DNA of 49,349 nucleotides from a virus. Shown in pieces: positions 8,337-17,222 of the stretch. Under the pieces are notes generated by a model, which was given only the letters and a program-made list of their open reading frames with translations, was not told where the DNA came from and searched no databases. A program made the position numbers and the translations under genes. Numbering within the stretch: position 1 is the stretch's first letter; the number at the start of each line of letters is the position of its first letter. The stretch spans positions 1-49,349 of the IMG/VR virus record IMGVR_UViG_3300035698_005639; one strand, written 5' to 3'.

Positions 8337-11129
8337 TTAACGGTGTATTAATTCTAACCTTGCGCGTAATGCTCGAACACCCATGTTGGCGGTGCTGGTT
8401 CTGTTTCGCAGCACAATATGTATTTCTTCGCTTGCCTCTAATTGCACATAAGAACTTGTTGATATAGCCCCTATATCATTGACAGTAAACCTTCTTAATA
8501 TGCGCGATCCTTCAATGACAACCGGTGCTGCGTGTGTGCCTTGTGCTATGGCGATTTCAACCTCCTGATTTTGCGTAGCGCAATAAGCAGCAAGATGTAC
8601 CACAGCAAGATACATACCGCCAACAGGAGCTATGAGATGGTCGTCGCTAAAGGTAACCTCATTCGTTTCTCCTTCCGTCCAACTACCATCAATTAATGTC
8701 CATTCATCTTTTGTCCCTATGGTCACCATTACGGTATTGTCTACCATATACATATCACCGTAAACGGGCGTTGACACTTCCCACTGTGAATCAGTCCCAT
8801 CGTATATTAGTATGGTGCCATCAGCAACCCCCGAAGTATAAACATCCTGTACTTCGGTGAGGTTAATATCCCAAGTAGTGGCGTCCGCAGTACCTGTTAT
8901 GGTTACATCGTCCGGTAAACCTATTTGAATATGACCTGCGGTATTGGTTATTTCGATCTCATCTGCTGTACCGGTGAGTGTAGATGCATTGGGATTCGTC
9001 CCACCTCCGATTAACAGTTCTCCGTTTCCAAGCACACTTGAAACTTCTATCGGGCCTGTGCCCGCGCCGAATAAAACACCATATTCGGTAAAGGTTGCGG
9101 CGCCCATGCCTCCGACACCTACAATAAGCGGATTGACAAGCCCCATCGTGATGTGACCGGGCGTGTTGGTTACATCGATTTCATTTGCAGTGCCCGTTAT
9201 AGTTGAGGGGTTCGGATTAGTACCGCCCCCAATAAGCAGCTCTCCATTGCCGAGAACAGAGATCACCTCTACGGCTCCCGTGCCGCCTCCGACCATAATA
9301 CCGCCATCGGTTAGGGAAGTTGTCTCAGTGCCGCCCTTTTCTACGGGAATAGTGCTACCAGTCCAGGTTCCTGTTACATTACCGGTTATATTGGCATTGC
9401 CGCCTATGTTGGCGTCGTTTGATGCGTGTACGTTATAAAAATAAGCGTCACCTGTTCCTGTGATACTTCCATCTATCGGGAAAGAAGCCATTGTAAAAGT
9501 ACCGTTATTAACATAACCATTGGCAGCTATAATAACATCAGCCTGCGACGCCAATGTTGCGCTACCGCCTATATAAAAACTGTAGGCACTTCCGCCAGAA
9601 GATGTGACGTGATAATGATTATCCATACTTCTAATGGTTCCATTGCCACCGTGATATAGCCCATAAGCTGCGTTATTGTTGTTCGCTACATGAACAATGT
9701 TGCTATAATATTCTTCCGCTGCGGCGGCTCCCACATAACCTACGCCTGCGGTAATCGTGGCTCCGCTATCATTGACATCTATATCACAACCGGTTATAGT
9801 CACTACGCCAGTGCCAGCGCTATAATCTGAGACTGATATAAGAGCAGTCCCGCTATTATCTACATCAATATTAACACCATCTGATATGGTTATAACGGCT
9901 CCCGTTCCTGCGACAACCGCTGCTTTTATAGCGCCACCGCCACCATTACCAGTATGATTATAATCAATCGTACCTCGTTTTATCTTAACTGTTGCAGTTG
10001 CACTTACGCAAGCTGCCTGAGTAGCCGCCACCACAGCGGCAGAGGTAGTCATACCTACATGACATCTATAAAGGATAAAACTACCAGAACCTTCAACTGT
10101 ATTAATTGCAGTTGTCGCAGCAGTCACTGCCATCTTAATGTCTCTAATAATACAGCCGGTATAAGCGCCAAAGTTAGCTATTCTTGCATCTACTGAGGTA
10201 ACAGTCACTTGTATGGGAGATGCGCTCATACCCACTACATGCTGATCATTCGCAGTGAAGTTAATAGTATCATCTGTATAAGTGCCGGGATAGACTAAGA
10301 ATAAAGCTCCGCCTGTAGGGTTAGCGTCTAACGCCGCTTGGGTGGTTGCGTACTCTCCGCCTACAGGTGAGATTGTATGAGTATTTGTTTCACTCGTGTT
10401 AATCTGATCGGCGGAGATTGTGTTGGATATAATTGTGGTTGCCCGCACTGAATCAGCCTGTATATGGGAAAATGTTGAGTCTTTCATTACCTGAGACGTA
10501 GCCGCAATTGCGCTATCGGCAAAGTCAATAACACTCGTGGCGTCTAAATTGCCTGCGTTGATCTCTACCCAATAACCACCCAAAGAATCGTAGGAAAATA
10601 ATGCGGTTTCAAATTCTCCGAGAGTCATATTGTTGTTATCTCGAAGTTGAATTCCACTGCCTGAAAGAGTGCTTTCATCCTGAATCGTTACTGCATAAGA
10701 TGAGCCCTGAACGATTATAAATTCCCCGTCCTCTGTACCCGATGCCATAGTGGGTGTTGAGATTAATGTTACAGCGGCACCGCTACCGTTAATAAATACC
10801 TTCGGCGCATTGGGATTAATCGTATTTGCCGCAGCCAATGTTTGGATGTCAGAAGTTGAGGAAATCATGGTACTGGTTACGCGAAAGAACGATACAAACA
10901 TGCTGTCTGACTGCAATCGCGCAAACGTGGAATCGCTAATAACGCGGCTGGTGACAGCTATGGCACTATCGGCGAATGCCCTGACCTTGTGAGCTTGCGG
11001 GTCCTCCTCGTGAAGCTGGTAGGTCTGTGCAAGGGCATATTCACATGACGATCCCAGCAGTATTGCCAGAGCAAGTAAGAGAATACCTATAACAAACGCC
11101 TCTTTGAGAATACAGCGCAGATTATTCAT
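8337..11129 (-). CDS. Large exported fibre-like protein: beta-helix, tandem repeats, jelly-roll end
   Basis: 930 residues. N-terminal signal (FVIGILLLALAILLG, probable cleavage after YALA at about 35). Two related spacers, about 52-76 and 203-227 (FADSAIA.TS.V..DSTF...Q.DS). Residues about 258-530 are Gly/Asn-rich short strands typical of a right-handed beta-helix (pectate-lyase fold). Two tandem repeats at about 606-665 and 681-739 share SVLGNGELLIGGGTNPN. Residues about 790-930 look like a C1q/TNF-like jelly roll (HLIAPVGGMYLAVVHLAAY), the usual trimeric tip of fibres. Architecture suggests receptor or glycan binding, as a head fibre or on the cell surface. The signal peptide is unexpected for a virion protein. 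Overlaps the upstream gene by four bases. Confidence 0.75.
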   Translation of the reverse strand: MNNLRCILKEAFVIGILLLALAILLGSSCEYALAQTYQLHEEDPQAHKVRAFADSAIAVTSRVISDSTFARLQSDSMFVSFFRVTSTMISSTSDIQTLAAANTINPNAPKVFINGSGAAVTLISTPTMASGTEDGEFIIVQGSSYAVTIQDESTLSGSGIQLRDNNNMTLGEFETALFSYDSLGGYWVEINAGNLDATSVIDFADSAIAATSQVMKDSTFSHIQADSVRATTIISNTISADQINTSETNTHTISPVGGEYATTQAALDANPTGGALFLVYPGTYTDDTINFTANDQHVVGMSASPIQVTVTSVDARIANFGAYTGCIIRDIKMAVTAATTAINTVEGSGSFILYRCHVGMTTSAAVVAATQAACVSATATVKIKRGTIDYNHTGNGGGGAIKAAVVAGTGAVITISDGVNIDVDNSGTALISVSDYSAGTGVVTITGCDIDVNDSGATITAGVGYVGAAAAEEYYSNIVHVANNNNAAYGLYHGGNGTIRSMDNHYHVTSSGGSAYSFYIGGSATLASQADVIIAANGYVNNGTFTMASFPIDGSITGTGDAYFYNVHASNDANIGGNANITGNVTGTWTGSTIPVEKGGTETTSLTDGGIMVGGGTGAVEVISVLGNGELLIGGGTNPNPSTITGTANEIDVTNTPGHITMGLVNPLIVGVGGMGAATFTEYGVLFGAGTGPIEVSSVLGNGELLIGGGTNPNASTLTGTADEIEITNTAGHIQIGLPDDVTITGTADATTWDINLTEVQDVYTSGVADGTILIYDGTDSQWEVSTPVYGDMYMVDNTVMVTIGTKDEWTLIDGSWTEGETNEVTFSDDHLIAPVGGMYLAVVHLAAYCATQNQEVEIAIAQGTHAAPVVIEGSRILRRFTVNDIGAISTSSYVQLEASEEIHIVLRNRTSTANMGVRALRARLELIHR

Positions 11130-11680
11130 TTTATCACTCCGCCCTTCTTGCTATACCATATCAGACGTGATGTCGGTGTCGTTGCTGATGCCAAAGCATA
11201 ATGAGCTTTCGCTTCTGATATTGAGGCTCCCCCGTTATAACGAAACATATAATCGCCATCTGCGGTTACAATAGTAGAATCACCGTCTGCGTCAAGATTT
11301 ACCCAGCCGCCCCCGGGCAGTTTTCCTACAATACGTACCCTTATAGTGTCTGCTATTGAGGATACAGTCAGAGCATAGGTGACTTCCTGAAAGCCGTCTA
11401 TCGTGTCGGGCGTCGAATAGGTATTCGCTGTAGTGAGCGTGTCGGGACCGGAAACATAACCATCAGATTTCGCTACCCAGACAGAGCCGATATAATTATA
11501 AGTTCTGCCGGTATCGGTTTCATAAAATTCAGCTCCGGACAACACACTCGTGGTCGGCTTTGAATCAGTCGAGCGTCCCAAGTATGCTACTGGCGACCCG
11601 TATTTGATTACTATCGCATAAGCGCTAATCGATGCCAAGAGTAGGCAGAGGAGCGCTATGGCAAAGATGCGCTTTTTCAT
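11126..11680 (-). CDS. Exported beta-rich protein upstream of the fibre gene
   Basis: 184 residues from ATG 11680 (MKKRIFAIALL), one base after the previous stop; the longer open frame is out of context. Sec signal with hydrophobic core and cleavage after AYA (about residue 22). Mature part begins IVIKYGSPVAYLG and includes GAEFYETDTGRTYNYIG, a phrase common in phage fibre proteins, then beta-rich sequence. Probably works with the 930-residue protein, which its stop overlaps. Confidence 0.7.
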   Translation of the reverse strand: MKKRIFAIALLCLLLASISAYAIVIKYGSPVAYLGRSTDSKPTTSVLSGAEFYETDTGRTYNYIGSVWVAKSDGYVSGPDTLTTANTYSTPDTIDGFQEVTYALTVSSIADTIRVRIVGKLPGGGWVNLDADGDSTIVTADGDYMFRYNGGASISEAKAHYALASATTPTSRLIWYSKKGGVIK

Positions 11681-11681
11681 A

Positions 11682-11948
11682 TTATTCACTCGTTTCTTCC
11701 GGGCCTGTTGGCCCTGGTTCGGGTTGATCTTCTTCCTGTTCCGTCGGAGGCTGGAGTTCAGGCGGTTCTTTGTATTTGAGCTTCCTGAGTTTCGCGATAA
11801 CTTTGGGATCATCGGTTGTGAAATGACCATTTCCATCAAACCTGCAAAGAGCTTTGTTGGCCGCTGCGTCCCATTGTACTCCACCGCCAGCCTTTCCCAA
11901 TATTGGAATACAGGTGAATGTTATAGGTGCTTTTTTCTTTACTGCCAT
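11682..11948 (-). CDS. Small Pro/Glu-tailed protein of the head accessory block
   Basis: 88 residues from ATG 11948 behind AAAAGGA. Starts MAVKKKAPITFTC, contains GGGVQWDAAANKALCRFDGNG and ends in an acidic Pro-rich tail (PPTEQEEDQPEPGPTGPEE). No known domain. No signal peptide, so unlike its neighbours it should stay in the cytoplasm or virion. Confidence 0.6.
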   Translation of the reverse strand: MAVKKKAPITFTCIPILGKAGGGVQWDAAANKALCRFDGNGHFTTDDPKVIAKLRKLKYKEPPELQPPTEQEEDQPEPGPTGPEETSE

Positions 11949-11952
11949 GTTG

Positions 11953-12072
11953 TTACGTCCTTTTTCTGTTCTTTGGTTGTTTGCTTGGCGGGCATCCACC
12001 GCGACCTTTATTTGCTCTTGTCCCGTTACCGCTGCCGTCCCGCCTTGGAGTACCCTTTTTTGTTACTGCCAT
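11953..12072 (-). CDS. 39-residue basic Gly-rich peptide
   Basis: ATG 12072 behind AGGAT, stop TAA five bases before the next start. Begins MAVTKKGTPRRDGSGNGTR and ends GCPPSKQPKNRKRT. The N-terminal MAVxKK is shared with the next gene. Very basic and disordered, similar in style to tiny Gly/Arg-rich phage proteins near capsid genes. Function unknown. Confidence 0.55.
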   Translation of the reverse strand: MAVTKKGTPRRDGSGNGTRANKGRGGCPPSKQPKNRKRT

Positions 12073-12095
12073 AATGCTTATCCTGTTGTTTTGTT

Positions 12096-12124
12096 AAGAG
12101 GCGAGCCGTTTCTACTCGCCCCTT
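12096..12124 (-). terminator. Hairpin after the beta-helix gene, weak terminator or attenuator
   Basis: Arms 12096-12105 and 12115-12124 pair over 10 bp with one G-U, with a 9-base loop. On the minus strand only TCTT follows before AACAAAA, so termination would be partial. It lies between the exported beta-helix gene and the 39-residue gene and could set expression levels or protect RNA ends. The rest of the gap, 12125-12193, holds nothing else I recognise. Confidence 0.45.
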
Positions 12125-12193
12125 TTTGGGTGATTACCAATGGCCAAAACAGCCAATGGCTAAAACTGCCAAAGACAATAAATCTATGCCTGG

Positions 12194-13204
12194 TTACGGT
12201 CCAGTGACCTCCCAAACACTCGTGCCATTAATGTTGGTGACATTACCGGTAGTATATATAGCACCTCCAGTATGGCTTATCGCGTCACCGCCTGAACCCG
12301 TAACAATGATATTATTTATGACGTGTGTTTCGCCCGCAGCTTCCAGGACGCCGGTAGCCGATGCCTCAGCTTCGATAAAGTTATTAATTATTATCGAGCC
12401 GGTGGCATCGTATCCAGTTGTAATGCTTATAGCAGTACCGGATTCACGAATAATATTACCGACAAGCGTACAGGATTTGAAGTATGAATTCGTGCCATCA
12501 TCAACAAGCAAGAAGTTGTCAAAGCCATCGGTCGAAGATGATATGATTACATCGCAGTCGATTACATCAAGCCCGACAGCGTCTTTTACGTAAATGCCAT
12601 ACGTGGCAAGTCCCGGAGTGCCTTGCTCGAAAGTGCAATGGTCGAATAATACTTCCTGTGCATAATCGAATGAGACTTGAGGATGTGCCGTGTCGGTGCA
12701 GAACGAAATATTGATAAATTGCGTTCCGAATGTAATTACATCTGCGGCAGCATTACCCGAATCAGCAGTATGCACAAGGGCGCTTCCTGACACCGGATGA
12801 ATTTCTACTCCTGCACCCGATACTCCTCTTTTACCTAATCCAATAAGCGTACAGGAATAGGGCATTGTAGTAAGGTTTTCAGCGTATACGCCGGGGTTAA
12901 TAAAGATATGACTACCCGGAACAACGCCGCCTGTAGTATCTGCATTTGCGGCAGTAATACCTTCGGCGATGGTTTTAAACGCTGTTGACCATTGATCACC
13001 ATCTCCTGAAGCGGTTACGTTTTTGTCAACATAGAAAGCATGTGCCGGGTTTACTATATTCCCAACATCACGCAATTCCTCTATTGCTCGCCGTACTCGG
13101 GGCCGTACTCCAACGCCAAGCTGTTCCCAAACTGCCAGTGAGGGGCCAACTGTAGCCAACAGCAACAGGAGCGACAAACAGAGGATTCTTTTCATTGTGT
13201 TCAT
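12194..13204 (-). CDS. Exported right-handed beta-helix protein
   Basis: 336 residues from ATG 13204 behind GGGAGGCAAGGA. Sec signal (MKRILCLSLLLLLATVG, cleavage after SLA). Then FYVDKNVTASGDGDQWSTAF and IFINPGVYAENL, the entry motif of pectate-lyase-like beta-helices, followed by many short strands with Gly/Asn turns. A 172-residue homologue of its N-terminal part is encoded at 22260. Placed directly after the capsid gene, it may bind or cut surface glycan; no catalytic residues can be assigned. Confidence 0.75.
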   Translation of the reverse strand: MNTMKRILCLSLLLLLATVGPSLAVWEQLGVGVRPRVRRAIEELRDVGNIVNPAHAFYVDKNVTASGDGDQWSTAFKTIAEGITAANADTTGGVVPGSHIFINPGVYAENLTTMPYSCTLIGLGKRGVSGAGVEIHPVSGSALVHTADSGNAAADVITFGTQFINISFCTDTAHPQVSFDYAQEVLFDHCTFEQGTPGLATYGIYVKDAVGLDVIDCDVIISSSTDGFDNFLLVDDGTNSYFKSCTLVGNIIRESGTAISITTGYDATGSIIINNFIEAEASATGVLEAAGETHVINNIIVTGSGGDAISHTGGAIYTTGNVTNINGTSVWEVTGP

Positions 13205-13244
13205 GTCCTTGCCTCCCTTTAAGAGGTTAATTGTTGCGGTTGGT

Positions 13245-14183
13245 TTATGATGTTGCACAGCCGGTTATTGTACCATGCATCCATTTGGGGCCATGATCAA
13301 GCCCGATCTGACCATAAAGCTGACCTTTGTCTGCGGCTCCTGTTGGCGCCAAAGGTTGGTAGAACAGTCCGCCCTTTTTGGGTACTTCCTGGAATACCGG
13401 CGCACATACCGAAAGCTCGGCAAGAGTCACAGTAGCGGCAGGCTGGAACGAGTCAAGAATAACACCGATAAGTCCGAAGTCGGTTTCTATCTGCTGAATA
13501 TTGAGACCTCCTACGTCTCGTGAGGTGGGCGCATATCCGTAAATTTCAGAGAGTACCTGTTTTTGGAACGCATTAACGATAAACGCGGCATTCGCGAAAA
13601 TCGCTCCTGCGGCATACATGGTTCTGAGTAATTCCTGAACTACTGGCTTGGTAAGCGTTGCGCCTCCTGCGGCGACGGTATTCCCGGCATCGCTCGCACA
13701 TTCAATCAAGCCTCTTGTGCCATTTGCAACACCGGAGCCGGTTGAAACTACATACGTACCCTGTAAGATTGAAAACTCCACATCCCTGGCTATTTCTTCC
13801 AGTTTTCGTTTTATCTGGAAGTCATAACTTGCTGGTGAGGCAAGATTGTCGGTTGGGCCCGTGATTCCTGACAATCGGTTTTGGTTACTTATTGCCTGAT
13901 AGGTAACCAATATAGAATGATGGTGAATCTCGCAGACGTTATATACCTGAGTGGTTACGACATCCACTGCCGTGGGTGCGTCAACGCTATCATCTTCCGT
14001 GATTGTGGTCTGTGCGGCGGCTGGTATGGAATATTCCGCGCTTACCGGAAACGTGAAGTTCTGTGAGAGCTTCCCGCCATTCAAGCCCCCTATTGCTGAG
14101 AGGACAGGGGTGCGAAGAGGGCTGGCGGTGTACAATTCACCGATATAGTTTAAGAGCAACCACGCTGATCCTGTTGTGGCCAT
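13245..14183 (-). CDS. Major capsid protein (HK97 fold, SU10-like)
   Basis: 312 residues, just after the scaffold gene and two genes after portal. The features fit SU10-type/DUF5309-like major head proteins: an N-terminal arm, a long helix KRKLEEIARDVEFSILQG, then RGLIECASDAGN, LLRTMYAAGAIFANAAFIVNAFQKQVLSEIYG, DVGGLNIQQIETDFGLIGVILDSF. These proteins build the icosahedral shell. Position and length agree. Confidence 0.85.
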   Translation of the reverse strand: MATTGSAWLLLNYIGELYTASPLRTPVLSAIGGLNGGKLSQNFTFPVSAEYSIPAAAQTTITEDDSVDAPTAVDVVTTQVYNVCEIHHHSILVTYQAISNQNRLSGITGPTDNLASPASYDFQIKRKLEEIARDVEFSILQGTYVVSTGSGVANGTRGLIECASDAGNTVAAGGATLTKPVVQELLRTMYAAGAIFANAAFIVNAFQKQVLSEIYGYAPTSRDVGGLNIQQIETDFGLIGVILDSFQPAATVTLAELSVCAPVFQEVPKKGGLFYQPLAPTGAADKGQLYGQIGLDHGPKWMHGTITGCATS

Positions 14184-14210
14184 GATATACCTCCTATGTT
14201 ATTGACTGGT

Positions 14211-14960
14211 TTAAGTACCTTTTTGTTTAGCCTCGAAGATTTGACGCTTCAATGCCAATTTATCTGTGCTTCCGTCTTTTGCCGCTTCGTATGCTTTCTC
14301 CAAAGCGACCATTCCTGTTGTGTCCGGGTTTGCCTCACTGCGTATCGTTCCGGAGCCGCCCTGTGCTGTGGCTTTTGCCTGGCTCGGGTTGTCAGCAAGG
14401 AATTTCTTGACGGCGAATTCAACCGCTGCGGGCTTGCCTTCGTCATCAATCATTGGGATACCGGATTCCTCAAACGTCTCGACATAACGTTTGCCGTCAG
14501 ACGCTTTCATTTTCACCATACCAGCAGCCTTCATGAGTGTTTTTACAAACTTGGGATTGACCGCTTCGTTGGCAGATGCCGCGATAATGGCATTGTCAAC
14601 GAGTAGCACGTTGATTTCTTCTTCGAGCGCGGTTATTTTCCCCCCAAATCCTTCGGTTGCTTTCTGATGTTTTTGATTGAGGCCGTCCAGTGCTTTGTCA
14701 TATTCCCCTTTTGCCAAGAGATCGGCGTTTTCCTTTTCAGATTCCGCCTCCTCAGTCTTGGTTCTGAGTTCTGCAAGTTCTTCGTTGGCAGCGGTGGCGT
14801 TGGTCTCTGCCTCTTTGTACTTATTGCGCCACTCAACCATTTTGTGCGTGAGACCGTCATATTCTCCTGCCGTATAAGTCTTTGCTTCCTCGCCTTTAAC
14901 GATAGCGGGATCGGGAACCTGAGTTTTGCCGTCATCAGTAGACGTAGCCTGCTTTGTCAT
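14211..14960 (-). CDS. Capsid scaffold protein
   Basis: 249 residues, acidic and Lys-rich, with a long coiled coil (about 35-115: WRNKYKEAETNATAANEELAE onward) and a C-terminal part with NPKFVKTLMKAAGM and VKKFLADNPSQAKATAQGG. This is the standard layout of DUF4355-like scaffolds between portal and capsid genes. It should direct procapsid assembly and leave the shell. Confidence 0.85.
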   Translation of the reverse strand: MTKQATSTDDGKTQVPDPAIVKGEEAKTYTAGEYDGLTHKMVEWRNKYKEAETNATAANEELAELRTKTEEAESEKENADLLAKGEYDKALDGLNQKHQKATEGFGGKITALEEEINVLLVDNAIIAASANEAVNPKFVKTLMKAAGMVKMKASDGKRYVETFEESGIPMIDDEGKPAAVEFAVKKFLADNPSQAKATAQGGSGTIRSEANPDTTGMVALEKAYEAAKDGSTDKLALKRQIFEAKQKGT

Positions 14961-14994
14961 TTTGTTCTTTCCTCATAGTTAGGTTATTTACATG

Positions 14995-15195
14995 CTATAT
15001 GTTATACTGCTTGGAAAATCTTGGTTTTACTTTCACCTCCTCATCCGCCTTTTTCATAGGCTCTAATATGATTAGGTTGTTTGGTTGTATATAATCATGC
15101 TGTGCCTGTATTGCTATTCCCGTTGAGCTTAGAAACCATTGCCCTTTCTTGGGGGCTGCTCTTATGCCAGTTTTTCTGAATAATGCTTCTTTCAT
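14995..15195 (-). CDS. Small protein between scaffold and portal
   Basis: 66 residues, basic, starts MKEALFRKTGIRAAPKKGQW and has QHDYIQPNNLIILEP. No domain recognised. It occupies the 270-base interval between portal and scaffold and fits the tight packing, so it is likely expressed. Confidence 0.45.
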   Translation of the reverse strand: MKEALFRKTGIRAAPKKGQWFLSSTGIAIQAQHDYIQPNNLIILEPMKKADEEVKVKPRFSKQYNI

Positions 15196-15231
15196 GTGTT
15201 TTCTTCCCGTGGTGCGTCACCTGTTCCCATG

Positions 15232-16755
15232 TCACTCCTCCTCTGTCACAAATTGGTCAATGACCGTTGTGGGTTCTTTCGATGCATCAATTTCCTGCTC
15301 AATTATCAACTGCTTGTCCCGCGGTAAATCAGGGAGTAAGGCTCTGAATGCAGACTTTAACGCCTCCTTGCGACCTGTCTCAGTGTCCCAGCCAAGTTGT
15401 TTCAGGTCGAGCATTGTTGCGACAGTAGACACTAAATCCTTCACAGCATAATCATCTGGGTATTTTACCGACTCATTACCCTCTGGTTTATTTTCCCAGC
15501 GGTTCGCCAGTTCATAAATTCCCTCCTCTATCCGATTGCCGTTCTTCCCAAATGCAGCCAGAAACTGATTAGTACGCTCAAAGCCCCATGCTTTTGATAA
15601 TGCCGATTCAGGGGCCTTGGTTTCTTTCTGTGGGTCCAGCCCTGCAACCTTAATCATTTCCCTTGCTAATACCTCTATTTTGCGGTCGAATGCCTCTGCG
15701 CTTGACCCTGCGGGCTGGATGAATCGAGAAATACCCGACTCTTGTGCTTCTTCTGAGATTGCCTGTGATCTTGCTATCTTTCTGGCTGCTTCGCTACTAT
15801 CTTCACTCCCAGGTGGTTGATTGCTCGCCGGTATTATCATTGTGCCGAACGTCTGGAAACACAGATTTGAGATGTCTACCGCGTCAAGGTTGTAAATGGC
15901 GCGGTTTATGTCAGCAAGATCGAAAAACCACGATTCAGGCGTTAATGGGTTATTGTCAAGGTCTTCAATTGATATTCTGATAATCGGCACTTCTTTGCAG
16001 GGATGCTCGCCCTCCATATACTCGCCTTTTTCGTTCTTTCCTAAAGCCCACGCGCCGCCAACCTCTTCATAAATCTGCCAGATATTCTTATCCCAATAAG
16101 TGCGGCGCGTTCGCGTAACTGCCTGTTCCGCTTGAATGCTGTTTTCCAGCCACTGTGATTCTATGAGTACCCAATTGTATTTACCGTTCTCGCCATACGA
16201 CCAGTCCACCATCGTCTGTGGTAATACCACCGTTGCATAGGGTATGATTCCTTTGTCAATTTGATCTTGCCTTGATACTAACGACTTGCCATCGGTTAGT
16301 GGCATGTCTACCAGAATGCTTATTTCTCCTAACACTGCCTGTAATGCAAGGGTGGTACGGACAAAGGACAGCATATTCGTGCCTCTGCCGTCTACGTTGT
16401 CAATGAGGTCTGCGTGGCTCTCAACGCCATTGCGCTCCGGCTCTTTTTTTGTAACGTAATTAGCGAATGCCTGAACGATATTGCGCGCATAAGGCCGGTA
16501 TGGTGTTAATGCAACCCGTGTATCGTAATCTGCGTCTGATTCTCGTCCCCATTGGTACAAACCCGGAAAATAACCGGATAGGATTTGATCCTGAGCACTT
16601 GCACTATTCATGCCATAACGCTGCTCCATACCCATACCACCACGATAGGAAGCAAGCAGAAAATTCCACAGTTTTATTTTCGTGGTATAATCAGGGTGTA
16701 CCCGTGTCCCGACATTATTAACGACTATACCGCTTTCAAATACTTTCTCTGGCAT
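15232..16755 (-). CDS. Portal protein
   Basis: 507 residues. Starts with HPDYTTKIKLWNFLLASYRGG and continues with YARNIVQAFANYVTKKEPERNG, the wing/clip region (PYATVVLPQTMVDWSY), FFDLADINRAIYNLDAVDIS and AWGFERTNQFLAAFG, matching the DUF4055-type portal family. Forms the dodecameric ring for DNA entry and exit. Between terminase and scaffold; the start overlaps the upstream stop. Confidence 0.9.
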   Translation of the reverse strand: MPEKVFESGIVVNNVGTRVHPDYTTKIKLWNFLLASYRGGMGMEQRYGMNSASAQDQILSGYFPGLYQWGRESDADYDTRVALTPYRPYARNIVQAFANYVTKKEPERNGVESHADLIDNVDGRGTNMLSFVRTTLALQAVLGEISILVDMPLTDGKSLVSRQDQIDKGIIPYATVVLPQTMVDWSYGENGKYNWVLIESQWLENSIQAEQAVTRTRRTYWDKNIWQIYEEVGGAWALGKNEKGEYMEGEHPCKEVPIIRISIEDLDNNPLTPESWFFDLADINRAIYNLDAVDISNLCFQTFGTMIIPASNQPPGSEDSSEAARKIARSQAISEEAQESGISRFIQPAGSSAEAFDRKIEVLAREMIKVAGLDPQKETKAPESALSKAWGFERTNQFLAAFGKNGNRIEEGIYELANRWENKPEGNESVKYPDDYAVKDLVSTVATMLDLKQLGWDTETGRKEALKSAFRALLPDLPRDKQLIIEQEIDASKEPTTVIDQFVTEEE

Positions 16756-17222
16756 TATGCATCAGTCTTTCGTGTTTGTTCTTGTGACAAGCAAGTCTGG
16801 GGCGTGACTGCCTCGAACAGCCGCATGAATTCGTCTTCGTGGTACACAAACACATCATCGGGTTCAGGATGTGTGATTACCCAATCACCCGGACATACGA
16901 GATCGCTCGATCTCTGCGTGCACCCATGTTCGATTATCAAATGCCCGCATATCCTACATTTATCCAAGTGAGGAATGAACGGCACAAACATAATCACATC
17001 GGGACTATCACCATCTTTAAACCACTGCACTGCATTAACGATTACTGGCCTGTGCGTGTATTTTGACATTTCTCCCTCGAAATCACTGTCATTGCCCCCA
17101 AATATATCCCACAAAAGACTCTCGTCTGCCGATAAATTAAAGGGCTTGCTTCTGCCAAACGCTCTATTCCAGCCTTCACGATAAGCGGGCGTTGTAGGGT
17201 GACTGGTTATCTTTTCTGGCAT
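16755..17222 (-). CDS. PGDYG-like protein with zinc-finger insert
   Basis: 155 residues. From about residue 53, KYTHRPVIVNAVQWFKDG...VCPGDWVITHPEPDDVFVYHEDEFMRLFE matches the short phage PGDYG module (W.KDG then PGDW.....F..... F...YE-like). A CRICGHLIIEHGC segment inside could bind zinc. Lies between TerL and portal with overlapping ends. Role unknown. Confidence 0.6.
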   Translation of the reverse strand: MPEKITSHPTTPAYREGWNRAFGRSKPFNLSADESLLWDIFGGNDSDFEGEMSKYTHRPVIVNAVQWFKDGDSPDVIMFVPFIPHLDKCRICGHLIIEHGCTQRSSDLVCPGDWVITHPEPDDVFVYHEDEFMRLFEAVTPQTCLSQEQTRKTDA

